Shown here: positions 1 through 8,031 of the stretch, in pieces | Layout of the letters: the number at the start of each line of letters is the position of its first letter | Position numbering within the stretch: position 1 is the stretch's first letter | Source of the DNA: JAUYQR01 sp043727195 | Lineage (GTDB): Bacteria > Pseudomonadota > Alphaproteobacteria > Rhodobacterales > Rhodobacteraceae | NCBI GenBank assembly: GCA_043727195.1 | Contig: JAYSYZ010000009.1 | Location: 1-16,752, forward strand | DNA length: 16,752 bases | Reading direction: 5' to 3' | Position numbers and translations under genes: made by a program | The notes under the pieces: generated by a model | What the model saw: only the letters and a program-made list of their open reading frames with translations | What the model was told of the DNA's origin: nothing | Database searches by the model: none

Positions 1-396
1 AGAAGCTCCACAAACCCAACGGCCTCCATACGGCTCTCCCGATGGACTCCCAATGACACCTCCCGTGCAGATCTACACGAGAGCGCATCGCAGCTTACGA
101 ATTCAGCAGGAAGGTGGGGTCAGAACAGCGCTTACGCACTTTCTGGGACTGCGGTCGAACCATCGCCGATCTTCCTGCACCTAACATGGAACGGTCGAAA
201 CCGGCGGGAGCGGGCTTTTGCTGCCCTGCCTGCCAACGTCTGCAATAGATCTATGCGCACCCATCTCTAACCGAGAGACGTGATCCAATTAAGATCTTGT
301 CCATCGATATTTGAAAGCGTTGTGAATGGAAAGCGGCGGCCAGAGCTTTAACGTTCAAATCACCTCCGGGTCACCGTCTTGGCAACAGGCCCCAAT
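1..396. other. Region without a recognisable gene
   Basis: I see no convincing coding region in either strand. The first roughly 50 bases read in frame 3 as a short tail ending in TGA that could be the end of a transposase, but there is too little to name a family. Bases 112-135 (a GGTGGGGTCAGAAC stretch) look like the kind of sequence found just outside IS ends, which is only an impression. No tRNA, CRISPR or clear promoter was found here. Confidence 0.5.
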
Positions 397-820
397 CTAG
401 TGGGTCGCGTTGTAGTCTTTTTGCGGGACTGTCGGCCGAATGGCGCTATTGCCGACCGAGCGTGAGGCGACCTTGCCCGCCCAGATCGCCGCATGGACGA
501 TTGCCGCGCCAAGAGGTGGGATAGCGGTCAGGGGCTCTGCAAGCCAGACCCACCCAGACCGACCGGGTGACGGGGCCGAGAATTTCCAGCGCGGCCGCCA
601 TGCCAGGCCAAAGACGTTCAATGCCACGCAACCAGAACCCATAGGTGGCAGTGGCGCCGATCAGTCCAAGCCAGACGAGACCATCGAGGTTGGCGATTGT
701 CAGAGGCGGAAGGGGCGGTTCGGCGGCCAGGTCAGGCAGCGCAAGGAGCGGTCCACCAGCGGCCAGTTGCCATTTTGTGAAGGTCACGACTGGAAGGCGC
801 CTTTTGACAACAGATTTCAC
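397..820 (-). pseudogene. EamA/DMT-family transporter remnant (N-truncated, frameshifted)
   Basis: The C-terminal half of an inner-membrane drug/metabolite transporter is recognisable in two reading frames. From about 800 down to 570 one frame reads TFTKWQLAAGG, then an EPPLPPLT segment, then LVWLGLIGATATYGFWLRGI, the usual pattern of the second EamA repeat. From about 560 down to 397 a different frame continues with WLAEPLTAIPPLGAAIV and AAIWAGKVASRS, the usual last helix. The shift lies near 550-570. The whole N-terminal EamA repeat is absent, because the upstream sequence is the end of the HlyD-type gene, whose TGA overlaps the nominal GTG at 820. The combination of truncation and frameshift indicates a dead gene, so the substrate is moot. 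It marks the downstream edge of the secretion cassette as a rearrangement point. Confidence 0.72.
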
Positions 821-2307
821 CCCTCGAGAAAGCTTCGCCGCCGGCTTTCCAGGATCGGCGCAAGGAGATAATCGAAGGCGCTGCGCTCGCCCTCCAGAAG
901 CATAACTTCCGCCGGCATGCCGGGAAGAAGCTGGACCTGCAAGTTCTCGTCAATGGCCCGCAAGTCGACTTCCACCCTAGCCAGAAAATAGGCAAGGCCC
1001 GTACGTTCGTCGACAAGTGCATCCGCTGAAATGGATTGCAGCGTGCCGTGAATGAACGGCAGGTTTCTCTGAGTGTAGGCAGTTAGCACCACGCGGGCGG
1101 ACATTCCTGGTACTATCCGGTCGATATCGTTGGGCTGAACGCGGGCATTGATGATCAGCCGCGCATCCGAGGGGACAATCTCTGCCACAGGCTCTGAGGC
1201 TCTGATCACTCCGCCTTCGGTCGTCGCCCGCAGGTTCATTACTGTACCGCTGATCGGCGCGCGGATCACGGTCCGCTCCAGGATATTCTCGCGGGATGGC
1301 AGTTGCCCCTTGAGTTCCGACACTACGCGTCGAGTGTTCGCGAGTTCTTCCGCGATTTCCTCGCGACGTTCCTCTTCGACAGCGATGAGCTGCAACTGGG
1401 CCTCGCCAATCCCTGCTGCGTTCTCGGCGATCCGCGCCCTGTTCATGGCGCGCGACCCGTAGATCTGCGCACGCGTGCGCTGCAGGTTCAGGACCTTCGG
1501 CTTGCGTTCCAAGCCCTGGGCAAGAAGGCCTTCGGCATCGGCGATCTCTTCGTTCACCAACGCCAGCTGCTCTTGCTCCGCTGCGACCATCTGCTCGAGG
1601 CCGTTATTCTGTTCACCCAGTTGAAGGATACGTGCCTTGAGAATGGATATCCGGCCGGCGAGCGTCGCGCGCCGGCTGAGCAAGAGTTGGCGCTGTCCTT
1701 CCATGATCTGCTGCAACTCCGGTGCTTCTTCCACCAGAAGGGCCTTCGGAAAGTCGATGTCGGCAGCGTCAGATTGCTCCGCCTCCAGTCGCGCCTCGGT
1801 GGCAAGGATGTGCAGGAACCGCTCACGGATTTCTGCGTCCAGAGATCGCGCTGCCGTGTCGTCGAGGGTGACCAACGGATCTCCGGCAGACACAGTATCG
1901 CCTTCGCGGACATGGATCTTGCGAATTATGCCGCCTTCAAAATGTTGCACTGTCTTGCGGTGGCCATCTGCTCCAATCACTCCGGGAGCAAGAGCTGCGC
2001 TTGCAAGCGGCGCATAGGCCGACCAGCCGGCGAAGATCGCTACAAAGGCCGCCGCAGCCGCCAGCCCAAGGCGTTTTGGACCGCGTGTCAGAAGCGCAAG
2101 GTCTCTGCTGATATGGGCAGGGGACAGCGGGCGCCGACGACCGGAAATCCAGACAGCACTCAGGATCAGCGCTACGGCGAGGGCGGTTGCAAGACCGATC
2201 TCGGTCTCGGTCATCGTCCCAACACGACTGGTCAACGCTCTGGCCATGTCCCCGAACCAGACGTCAGCCATGTTCCACAGTCCGTCGCGATCAAGGAATA
2301 CGGTCAT
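817..2307 (-). CDS. HlyD/PrtE-type membrane fusion protein of a type I secretion system
   Basis: This is the periplasmic adaptor that links the ABC exporter to an outer-membrane TolC-type channel. The chosen ATG at 2307 has AGGGAG 8 bases upstream and lies 4 bases after the exporter's TAG; a TTG at 2325 would overlap that gene. The predicted protein is 496 residues. A hydrophobic helix lies at about 37-55, and a second helix at about 80-98 runs into the family's A-P-L-x-S-A-x-x-A-P-G-V segment. The first lipoyl-like half motif (KTVQHFEGGIIRKIHVREGD) is at about 117-136. A long Glu/Gln/Arg-rich coiled coil spans about 155-330, followed by the RAPISGTV half motif and the C-terminal beta-barrel, ending PGMPAEVMLLEGER. 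PrtE-like proteins usually have one transmembrane helix and about 430 residues, so the N-terminal part with an extra helix is an extension. It is the last intact gene of the cassette. Confidence 0.93.
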   Translation of the reverse strand: MTVFLDRDGLWNMADVWFGDMARALTSRVGTMTETEIGLATALAVALILSAVWISGRRRPLSPAHISRDLALLTRGPKRLGLAAAAAFVAIFAGWSAYAPLASAALAPGVIGADGHRKTVQHFEGGIIRKIHVREGDTVSAGDPLVTLDDTAARSLDAEIRERFLHILATEARLEAEQSDAADIDFPKALLVEEAPELQQIMEGQRQLLLSRRATLAGRISILKARILQLGEQNNGLEQMVAAEQEQLALVNEEIADAEGLLAQGLERKPKVLNLQRTRAQIYGSRAMNRARIAENAAGIGEAQLQLIAVEEERREEIAEELANTRRVVSELKGQLPSRENILERTVIRAPISGTVMNLRATTEGGVIRASEPVAEIVPSDARLIINARVQPNDIDRIVPGMSARVVLTAYTQRNLPFIHGTLQSISADALVDERTGLAYFLARVEVDLRAIDENLQVQLLPGMPAEVMLLEGERSAFDYLLAPILESRRRSFLEG

Positions 2308-2311
2308 CACA

Positions 2312-4087
2312 CTACTCCCTCGCAATGATGGCTTCAGGCTGACCTTGTTCCGGCGGGACCTTTTGCAGAAGGCCCGAGCCGCCGGAGCCCACCGACACCG
2401 CTTCGACGCGCCGCACCGGCTTGAGAATTTGGTCGCGCGGCCCGAAGGCCGCCACAGTGCCGTCGCGAATCGCCAAGATCATGTCGGCGCACTTCAGCAC
2501 CGACGCCTGGTGCGTTACGATCAACACGGTCGTACCGGCGCGCTTCAGGGCATCCAGCGTCTCGACCAGAGCCCGGTCGCCCTGTTCGTCAAGATTGGCG
2601 TTCGGCTCGTCGAGCACCACAAACGCCGGGTTTCCGTAGATCGCCCGCGCGAGGGCAAGGCGCTGCCGCTGGCCGAGTGAGATCAGGCGGGAATGCAGCG
2701 ATATCTGCGTCTCGTATCCATCGGGCAGCGCAAGGATCAATTCGTGCACCCCTGCTGTCATAGCGGCGCGGACAACCGCGCCGCTGTCGATCTCGCGAAA
2801 GCGGGCGATGTTCTGCGCCACAGTGCCGGGCAAAAGTTCTACCTGTTGCGGCAGATAGCCGATATGCGGGCCAAGATCTTCCGGATTCCAGTCGAATACA
2901 TCGGCACCATCAAGGCGAACATGGCCCCGGGCCGGGCGCCAGGCGCCGACTGCAAGCCGGCACAGGGTCGACTTGCCCGCGCCCGACGGACCAAGGACGG
3001 CGCAATTCTGGCCAGCCTTAAGCGCGAAGCTCAGGCCGTGGAGAACCGGCTCGCTGGTACCAGGCGCCGCGAAGAGGACATTGTCGAACGCGAAGCGCCC
3101 GCGTGGTCGGGGCAGCGTCACGCGGGGTGCTTGGGATCTGGCGACACTGGCGAAAAGCTCGGTCAGAGAGGCTAGCGCCGTCCGCGCGGCCACAAAAGCG
3201 CGCCATGCCCCCGTAGCGCGCTCGATCGGAGCAAGGGCGCGGCCCATGACAATCGAAGCTGCGATCATGGCACCGGCCGATATCTCACCCGCAAGGACCA
3301 GATAGGAACCGACACCAAGGATGCCGATCTGCAGCCCCTGTCGCAGGCTGCGCACAATGGACAGGATCGTGGTGGTCCGATCGGTGAGAATCCGCTGTTC
3401 GGCGGCAATCTCCTCTTGGCTTTGGTCCCACGCCCCGAATACGGCGCGCGCCATCCCGAGAGGGCCGATCGTCTCTCCGGCGTCGACATAGCGATTTGCG
3501 TTGTCCTGTTGGACTTTCGTCAGCTGTGACAACCGCATCTGTCGGCTGCGCGTCAGGCCATCGTTGGCAAGAGCAAGCCCTAGAAGCCCCAAGGCCCCAA
3601 TCGTCGCGAATAGGCCGAGGGTGGGGTGCAAGAGCCAGATGAATGCAAGGAAAATCACGCTCCAAGGAGCGTCGAGAAAGGCCAGAACGGCGTCACCACT
3701 ATAAAACCTGCGAAGATCGCCCACGTCCCGTGTTCCGGCTCGCCCTCCATTGCCGGCAAGCCTCATCTCCATTGCCTGCTGCAGGATCGGTGCGCTGAGT
3801 TCTGCCTCAAGCCAGCCTGCCACACGCGAAAGGGTCTTTCGCCGTGACTGTTCCAGCACGCCGTAGATGATGATCGAGAAAACGGCGATGAAGGTCAGCC
3901 ATAAAAGTGTGTCCAACGAACCGCTTGCAAGCACGCGATCGTAGACGTTAAGCATGTAGATGCTGGTCACCAGGAGCAAAAGATTCAGCAGGCAGCTTAG
4001 CAGGACAAGAACAGGGAACTGCCGCCTTACAGCCCGCATGGCGACAGAGACTCGGTCCGCTCCGGGTGATGAAACCATGGTTGACAT
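2312..4087 (-). CDS. Type I secretion ABC exporter, PrtD-type permease/ATPase
   Basis: This inner-membrane ATP-driven exporter carries the permease and nucleotide-binding domains on one chain and should dimerise and export the neighbouring repeat protein in one step. Numbered from the ATG at 4087 (591 residues), hydrophobic segments lie at about 24-46, 60-77, 133-175 and 250-288, including the family's MLNVYDRVL. The nucleotide domain has Walker A GPSGAGKST at about 365-373, Walker B VVLDEPNANLD at about 490-500 (DEPNxNLD is typical of PrtD exporters) and the switch histidine in VTHQ at about 523. The signature reads SLGQRQR instead of the usual SGGQRQR. No N-terminal C39 peptidase domain is present, which fits a substrate with a C-terminal uncleaved signal. 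An in-frame GTG at 4117 is possible but lies inside a stable hairpin. No start here has a strong ribosome-binding site. Confidence 0.94.
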   Translation of the reverse strand: MSTMVSSPGADRVSVAMRAVRRQFPVLVLLSCLLNLLLLVTSIYMLNVYDRVLASGSLDTLLWLTFIAVFSIIIYGVLEQSRRKTLSRVAGWLEAELSAPILQQAMEMRLAGNGGRAGTRDVGDLRRFYSGDAVLAFLDAPWSVIFLAFIWLLHPTLGLFATIGALGLLGLALANDGLTRSRQMRLSQLTKVQQDNANRYVDAGETIGPLGMARAVFGAWDQSQEEIAAEQRILTDRTTTILSIVRSLRQGLQIGILGVGSYLVLAGEISAGAMIAASIVMGRALAPIERATGAWRAFVAARTALASLTELFASVARSQAPRVTLPRPRGRFAFDNVLFAAPGTSEPVLHGLSFALKAGQNCAVLGPSGAGKSTLCRLAVGAWRPARGHVRLDGADVFDWNPEDLGPHIGYLPQQVELLPGTVAQNIARFREIDSGAVVRAAMTAGVHELILALPDGYETQISLHSRLISLGQRQRLALARAIYGNPAFVVLDEPNANLDEQGDRALVETLDALKRAGTTVLIVTHQASVLKCADMILAIRDGTVAAFGPRDQILKPVRRVEAVSVGSGGSGLLQKVPPEQGQPEAIIARE

Positions 4088-4099
4088 CCGTCGAGATGA

Positions 4100-4134
4100 G
4101 GAAACGGACGGGCCCACCCAGCCGGGCAGGCCCG
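4100..4134 (-). terminator. Intercistronic hairpin, probable attenuator between the secreted protein and its exporter
   Basis: Thirteen bases after the stop codon of the repeat-protein gene, minus-strand RNA can form an 11-bp stem (bases 4134-4124 with 4119-4109) closed by a GGCU tetraloop. Nine pairs are Watson-Crick and two are G-U, so the stem is complete only in the minus-strand transcript. It is followed by a weak pyrimidine run (TCCGTTTCC) rather than a clean T-tract, suggesting partial termination or 3'-end protection of the upstream message. The expected effect is more substrate than exporter. Confidence 0.5.
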
Positions 4135-4146
4135 CAGGTTTGCATG

Positions 4147-7100
4147 TCAGGTCGTGCTGTCCACAAGGTCGACCGAGAACGCGTCCGTACCACTGCTATC
4201 GTCATCTCCGTCGAACAGCGCCGCGTTGAAGTCGAGGCGGAGCGGTTCGGGATCGAAGGCCGTTTCGACGGTCCACTGGATGATAGGGATCTTGATTGAC
4301 CCGGCGCCCATCGTCAACTGGACCGCGTCAATCTTCTTGTCGCCCTCGATTTCGAAGAACCGTCCGCCGCGTGCCGCTTGTGGAACCATCGGATCGCTGC
4401 GCAAGGCGTCGGTCAGCAAGCTGCCCGAGACGAGGACGTTCTCCGAATAAGTCCCGTCAGTGTAAAATACCCTGTAGTACAGTTCCTCGGCCGGGGTGGC
4501 GTACCCGCCAACCGAGCCCGAGATGTAGACCCGGACGCTATCGACCTCTTCCTCGGGATTGAAGATGAAGCTTTCGTCGCCTGCCTGGATCCCGGTCCCC
4601 GACCCATCAAGGTTGTTGTTGTTGATGCCGATGCCCGAAGTTGACACGTTCATTTGCGTCGCACTGTTGATCAGCGTCGCGATCTGGTTCGTCGGGGCCA
4701 GAAAACTGCGGATCTGGCCTTCGTTCAAATCGGTCGCTCCAGGATAGACTAGGTCGAAAAGGTCGTTGGGCGTCCCCGGTGGCACAGCCAAGGCATCGCC
4801 GCCCGAAACAGACACTGGCGCGGTCGCAACCACCCCGAAGAAAACGACATCATCCTGCCCGGCTTCGCTGCCGCCAAACAGAAGCGTTCGCACCGGATTG
4901 GGGCCGCTCGCCTTCAGCGCGCCTTGCGAGGAGTCCCTGACGATAACGCTTGACGGCGGTGTCGTGACCTGAAGATCGTAGGAGTCCAGATCGTCCGGAT
5001 CGAAGGTCACCGTGAACTCGACGGTATCGTCGATGCCGTCGCCGTTGAAGTCGTCGGTGATCGACCCCTCGTAGCTGAAGGCAGAAGTCTTCGTGAAGGA
5101 ACTGTTGGCTACAGTTGTCGTCTGGGTCCCGAAGGCGTTGATCTCGTAGCCGTCGAAGGTCACGTCCAGCGCCTTCAGCCCGTCTTCTCCGGCGTCAGGG
5201 GTCCAGACGCCCTGTGCTCCGGTAGTGTAGGTCCCGTTTGCGTCATCCACCGAATTTGCGGGCCCGTCATCCCGGAAGGTGAAGCGGTCGCCCACGTTCT
5301 CGGTGCGGTTTGCAGTGTCGAGATCACCGTCCTTGGCGGCGGACGCCAGCGTGATGACGTTGTCGGCAAGCGACACGGGATCGTCCACGTTGGTGGCATT
5401 CGGGTGAATCACGGCGCGCTGCTGATCGAGCGTTACCACCCCATCGGCCGCGACCGAGATCTGGAAGACGGTCGGCCCTGATCCAGCTGCCAGTAGATTG
5501 GCGCCGGCCTTTCCCGTGATTGTCGTGCCGTCCAGCGACACGATCAGGAACACCGGATCGCCGGATTGAGTGTCGATGAGGCCGCTGTTTGCGTCGGCGA
5601 CCCCAATGCCAAGCGTATACGTCAGCGCACCCGTATCCGCTGCACCATCAGCGCCGTAAGAAACGGTGAAAAGGTTGGCGAAGCTGCCGGTGACATCGGA
5701 CGCAAGGTTTGTTTCATCGACTGTAAGCCCGGTAGGATTGACGCCTGCGGTGACGGTAGGCGTGTCGTCATCGACGTTGATGGCGATAGAAGATGTCGCC
5801 TTGTCGCCATCCTTGTCCGTCACCTCGTAGTTGACTGTAAATGTGACGTCCTCCTCAGTGGTGCCGATCGTTGGGTGAAACACCGGGGCGAGGTGCGTTA
5901 TCGTGTAGGCGCCCGTAGCGCTGTTTGTCACCTCAAACTCCAGCACGTCGACCGAGGCGCCATTTTGCATCTGGCTGATGGTAAGCGTCGTGCCGTCGAG
6001 GCTCAGGCTGTGGCTGAAACCGCCAATGGCGGGAAGCGTTGGAGCAGTCAGCAGCACTGTGCCCGCCCCGTCCACGCCGAAAGTGTGGGTCAACGTTCCA
6101 GATGCTGTCGCGGACGTGCCCGTAGCGTCGCCGGTGCCGGCCAGATTGGCCGAGACCGTGTTCTGCGCCGTTTCGTCATCGAACTGCACCGCGGTGTTGG
6201 CGCCGGCAGTGGGACCGTCGTCCTTGAAGATGAAGCGGTCACCCACGTTCTCGGTACGCTCTGCCCAGTCGGTGTCGCCGTCCGTCGACCGCAAGGTCAA
6301 GGTGATTACGTCGTCGGCGAGGGTCTTCGCTTCATCGGGGTTGGCAGTCGGATGCACGATGGCGCGCTGCTGGTCCAGCGTGACAAGCCCAGTGCTGGCA
6401 TTGACGGTGATCTGAAAGACTGTGTCGCCAGTCGCCGCGTCGGAAAGGTCGGTCCCTTCCTTGCCGGTAATGGTCGTGCCGTCAGCAGAGAGGAACAGGA
6501 AGACGTCGTTTCCGGTGGCCGTATCAACGAGTCCGCTGTTGGTGTTTCCGATGCCAAGCTCATAGATCCGGGCACCTGATTGCGCCTCACCGTCGGTGCC
6601 GAAGTTGACGGTGAAAAGACCCGTGAAACTGCCCGAAGCGTTCGTGCCAAGGGTGGTTTCGTCTACCGTCAGGGCTGTCGGATTGGTGCCTGCGGCAATG
6701 GAAGGGCCGTCGTCCTCGAAGAAGATGTTCGAGCCGATCTCGTCGGTGTCACCTTCCACCTCGGTCAGAGTAAAGCCGCCAAGGTCGAAGGCGATGTTGC
6801 TGCCCGGTCCGGATGCTGGCTGATCGTTCCGGATCAGAACCCGGTTGTGGTCAGTATCCGTCTGGTATTTGACCACATCGTTGGTCAGCAGGCCGGTGAT
6901 GACGGCACCGGCGCCGGTGTAGTCCACGGTTACGCCCGCAGTGCCGACGATGTTGATACCGCCGCGGATGACCTGCACCGATCCGGTCGTGACGTTGATC
7001 GCCGTGTCACCCTGGACGAGCGGGTTCCCGTCAATGTAATTGGCGCCACTTGAATCCGTCGTGAGATAGGCCTCGATTTCCACGCGGACGGCGGCGTTGT

Positions 7101-8031
7101 TCGGCTGCATCTGCGAGATCGTGAACTCGGCTGCCTGGGTAAGGATATACCCGTTGAACTGAATGTTGGCCTCGACATTCGCTTCGGTCGCACTCAGCGG
7201 CTGGCCTGGGTTGTTCCCCGCGCCAGGTCCGGCGATGTAGTCAGGGTTGGCACCAGCGATAAAAGTCACGACCAAGGCTTTCTGCGCCTTGACCTGTTGA
7301 CCGTCAGTGCCGAGCGTCGTCGTCCCGCCGCCCTGACTGCTGTTGACCACGTTGCCGCTTGAGACATTCTCGCCGACAGACTGATTTGCAGGGTCCTCGC
7401 CAGTGATCAGCAACGCCTGCGAGGAACTGCCGAACAGCATGAACAGGTTCTGGCCAGAAGGCGCATTCGCGAAGTTGAAGGTCTGCGCCTCGTTGACGGT
7501 GACATGGACAAGCCCTGTCAGGTCGACAGCACTGTCAAAGTCGTTGCCGTCGTCACCATGATCAATCGCCGCGTACTGGACGGTCCAGAGCTTTGCCCCG
7601 GTGGGCGTCGTCCCACCAGTCGGCTCAAGGTAGATCGCAAACACGACAGTGCCTTCAGCGGTCCTGCCAAGAACGATGTTGTCGTTCGCGGTGTCAGTGT
7701 AAAGAAGGATGGCATCTCCACTTGCCGTAGTCAGCCCGCTGTCCACACCGTCAAGCGGGTCGCCGTTGGCGTCGGTCAACGCGATGTTGCCAAGGGTACC
7801 GACCGGGCTGAAGGTGACGACGTTCCCGTCACTCCCTGCCGCCCCGATCGGCTGCCCCGGTGCGCCGAGTTCGGTCAGCCGCAGTGAAAATGCAGCCGGC
7901 AGCGTGGACAAAAGCACGTCATCGTCGTTTGCGTCACCGGGAACCAAAGGAGTGGTTTCAAGATTCTGCAATCCGGCGGTTTCGTCGTGGGTCACGGTGG
8001 TTCCTGTGACCGCTAAAAGTGTCTCTGCCAT
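4147..8031 (-). CDS. Large type I-secreted repeat protein (DUF5801 / T1SS-143-like), probable surface or extracellular adhesin
   Basis: A 1294-residue acidic protein, rich in Asp, Thr, Gly and Asn, in which I see no cysteine. GGGAGGTTG precedes the ATG at 8031. It has no Sec signal peptide. The N-terminal VTHDETAGLQ (about 14-23) and the WTVQYAAIDHGDDG region (about 148-161) resemble the DUF5801 / T1SS-143 families of giant secreted proteins. Two homologous blocks of about 170 residues (about 438-607 and 748-924) each run from a LTVDET motif through GLFTVNFGxDG, SADGTTITGK and VTLDQQRAIVHP to ENVGDRF-F-DDGP. A related but different module lies between them (about 607-748). A DFNGDGIDD loop near 993 looks calcium-binding. 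The roughly 370-residue C-terminal part is not repeated and ends in a DAFSVDLV-type acidic/hydrophobic tail that suits a C-terminal secretion signal. The exporter and fusion genes follow directly. Adhesion is inferred; no enzyme motif is visible. Confidence 0.87.
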   Translation of the reverse strand: MAETLLAVTGTTVTHDETAGLQNLETTPLVPGDANDDDVLLSTLPAAFSLRLTELGAPGQPIGAAGSDGNVVTFSPVGTLGNIALTDANGDPLDGVDSGLTTASGDAILLYTDTANDNIVLGRTAEGTVVFAIYLEPTGGTTPTGAKLWTVQYAAIDHGDDGNDFDSAVDLTGLVHVTVNEAQTFNFANAPSGQNLFMLFGSSSQALLITGEDPANQSVGENVSSGNVVNSSQGGGTTTLGTDGQQVKAQKALVVTFIAGANPDYIAGPGAGNNPGQPLSATEANVEANIQFNGYILTQAAEFTISQMQPNNAAVRVEIEAYLTTDSSGANYIDGNPLVQGDTAINVTTGSVQVIRGGINIVGTAGVTVDYTGAGAVITGLLTNDVVKYQTDTDHNRVLIRNDQPASGPGSNIAFDLGGFTLTEVEGDTDEIGSNIFFEDDGPSIAAGTNPTALTVDETTLGTNASGSFTGLFTVNFGTDGEAQSGARIYELGIGNTNSGLVDTATGNDVFLFLSADGTTITGKEGTDLSDAATGDTVFQITVNASTGLVTLDQQRAIVHPTANPDEAKTLADDVITLTLRSTDGDTDWAERTENVGDRFIFKDDGPTAGANTAVQFDDETAQNTVSANLAGTGDATGTSATASGTLTHTFGVDGAGTVLLTAPTLPAIGGFSHSLSLDGTTLTISQMQNGASVDVLEFEVTNSATGAYTITHLAPVFHPTIGTTEEDVTFTVNYEVTDKDGDKATSSIAINVDDDTPTVTAGVNPTGLTVDETNLASDVTGSFANLFTVSYGADGAADTGALTYTLGIGVADANSGLIDTQSGDPVFLIVSLDGTTITGKAGANLLAAGSGPTVFQISVAADGVVTLDQQRAVIHPNATNVDDPVSLADNVITLASAAKDGDLDTANRTENVGDRFTFRDDGPANSVDDANGTYTTGAQGVWTPDAGEDGLKALDVTFDGYEINAFGTQTTTVANSSFTKTSAFSYEGSITDDFNGDGIDDTVEFTVTFDPDDLDSYDLQVTTPPSSVIVRDSSQGALKASGPNPVRTLLFGGSEAGQDDVVFFGVVATAPVSVSGGDALAVPPGTPNDLFDLVYPGATDLNEGQIRSFLAPTNQIATLINSATQMNVSTSGIGINNNNLDGSGTGIQAGDESFIFNPEEEVDSVRVYISGSVGGYATPAEELYYRVFYTDGTYSENVLVSGSLLTDALRSDPMVPQAARGGRFFEIEGDKKIDAVQLTMGAGSIKIPIIQWTVETAFDPEPLRLDFNAALFDGDDDSSGTDAFSVDLVDSTT

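Noticed and set aside
1303..2328. 341-codon open frame on the plus strand
   Set aside because: It lies exactly opposite the HlyD gene, has no recognisable domain and a composition typical of antisense shadow frames in GC-rich DNA.
4088..4117. GTG at 4117 as start of the ABC exporter
   Set aside because: It has no ribosome-binding site and sits inside the intercistronic hairpin; the ATG at 4087 is preferred, though neither start is strong.
5566..6579. 337-codon open frame on the plus strand
   Set aside because: Antisense to the repeat protein gene; its repeated pattern mirrors the repeats of that gene and no family motif is visible.
4147..8031. Classic RTX glycine-rich nonapeptide repeats in the secreted protein
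   Set aside because: I looked for GGxGxDxUx runs and found none; only isolated acidic/glycine loops such as DFNGDGIDD are present.
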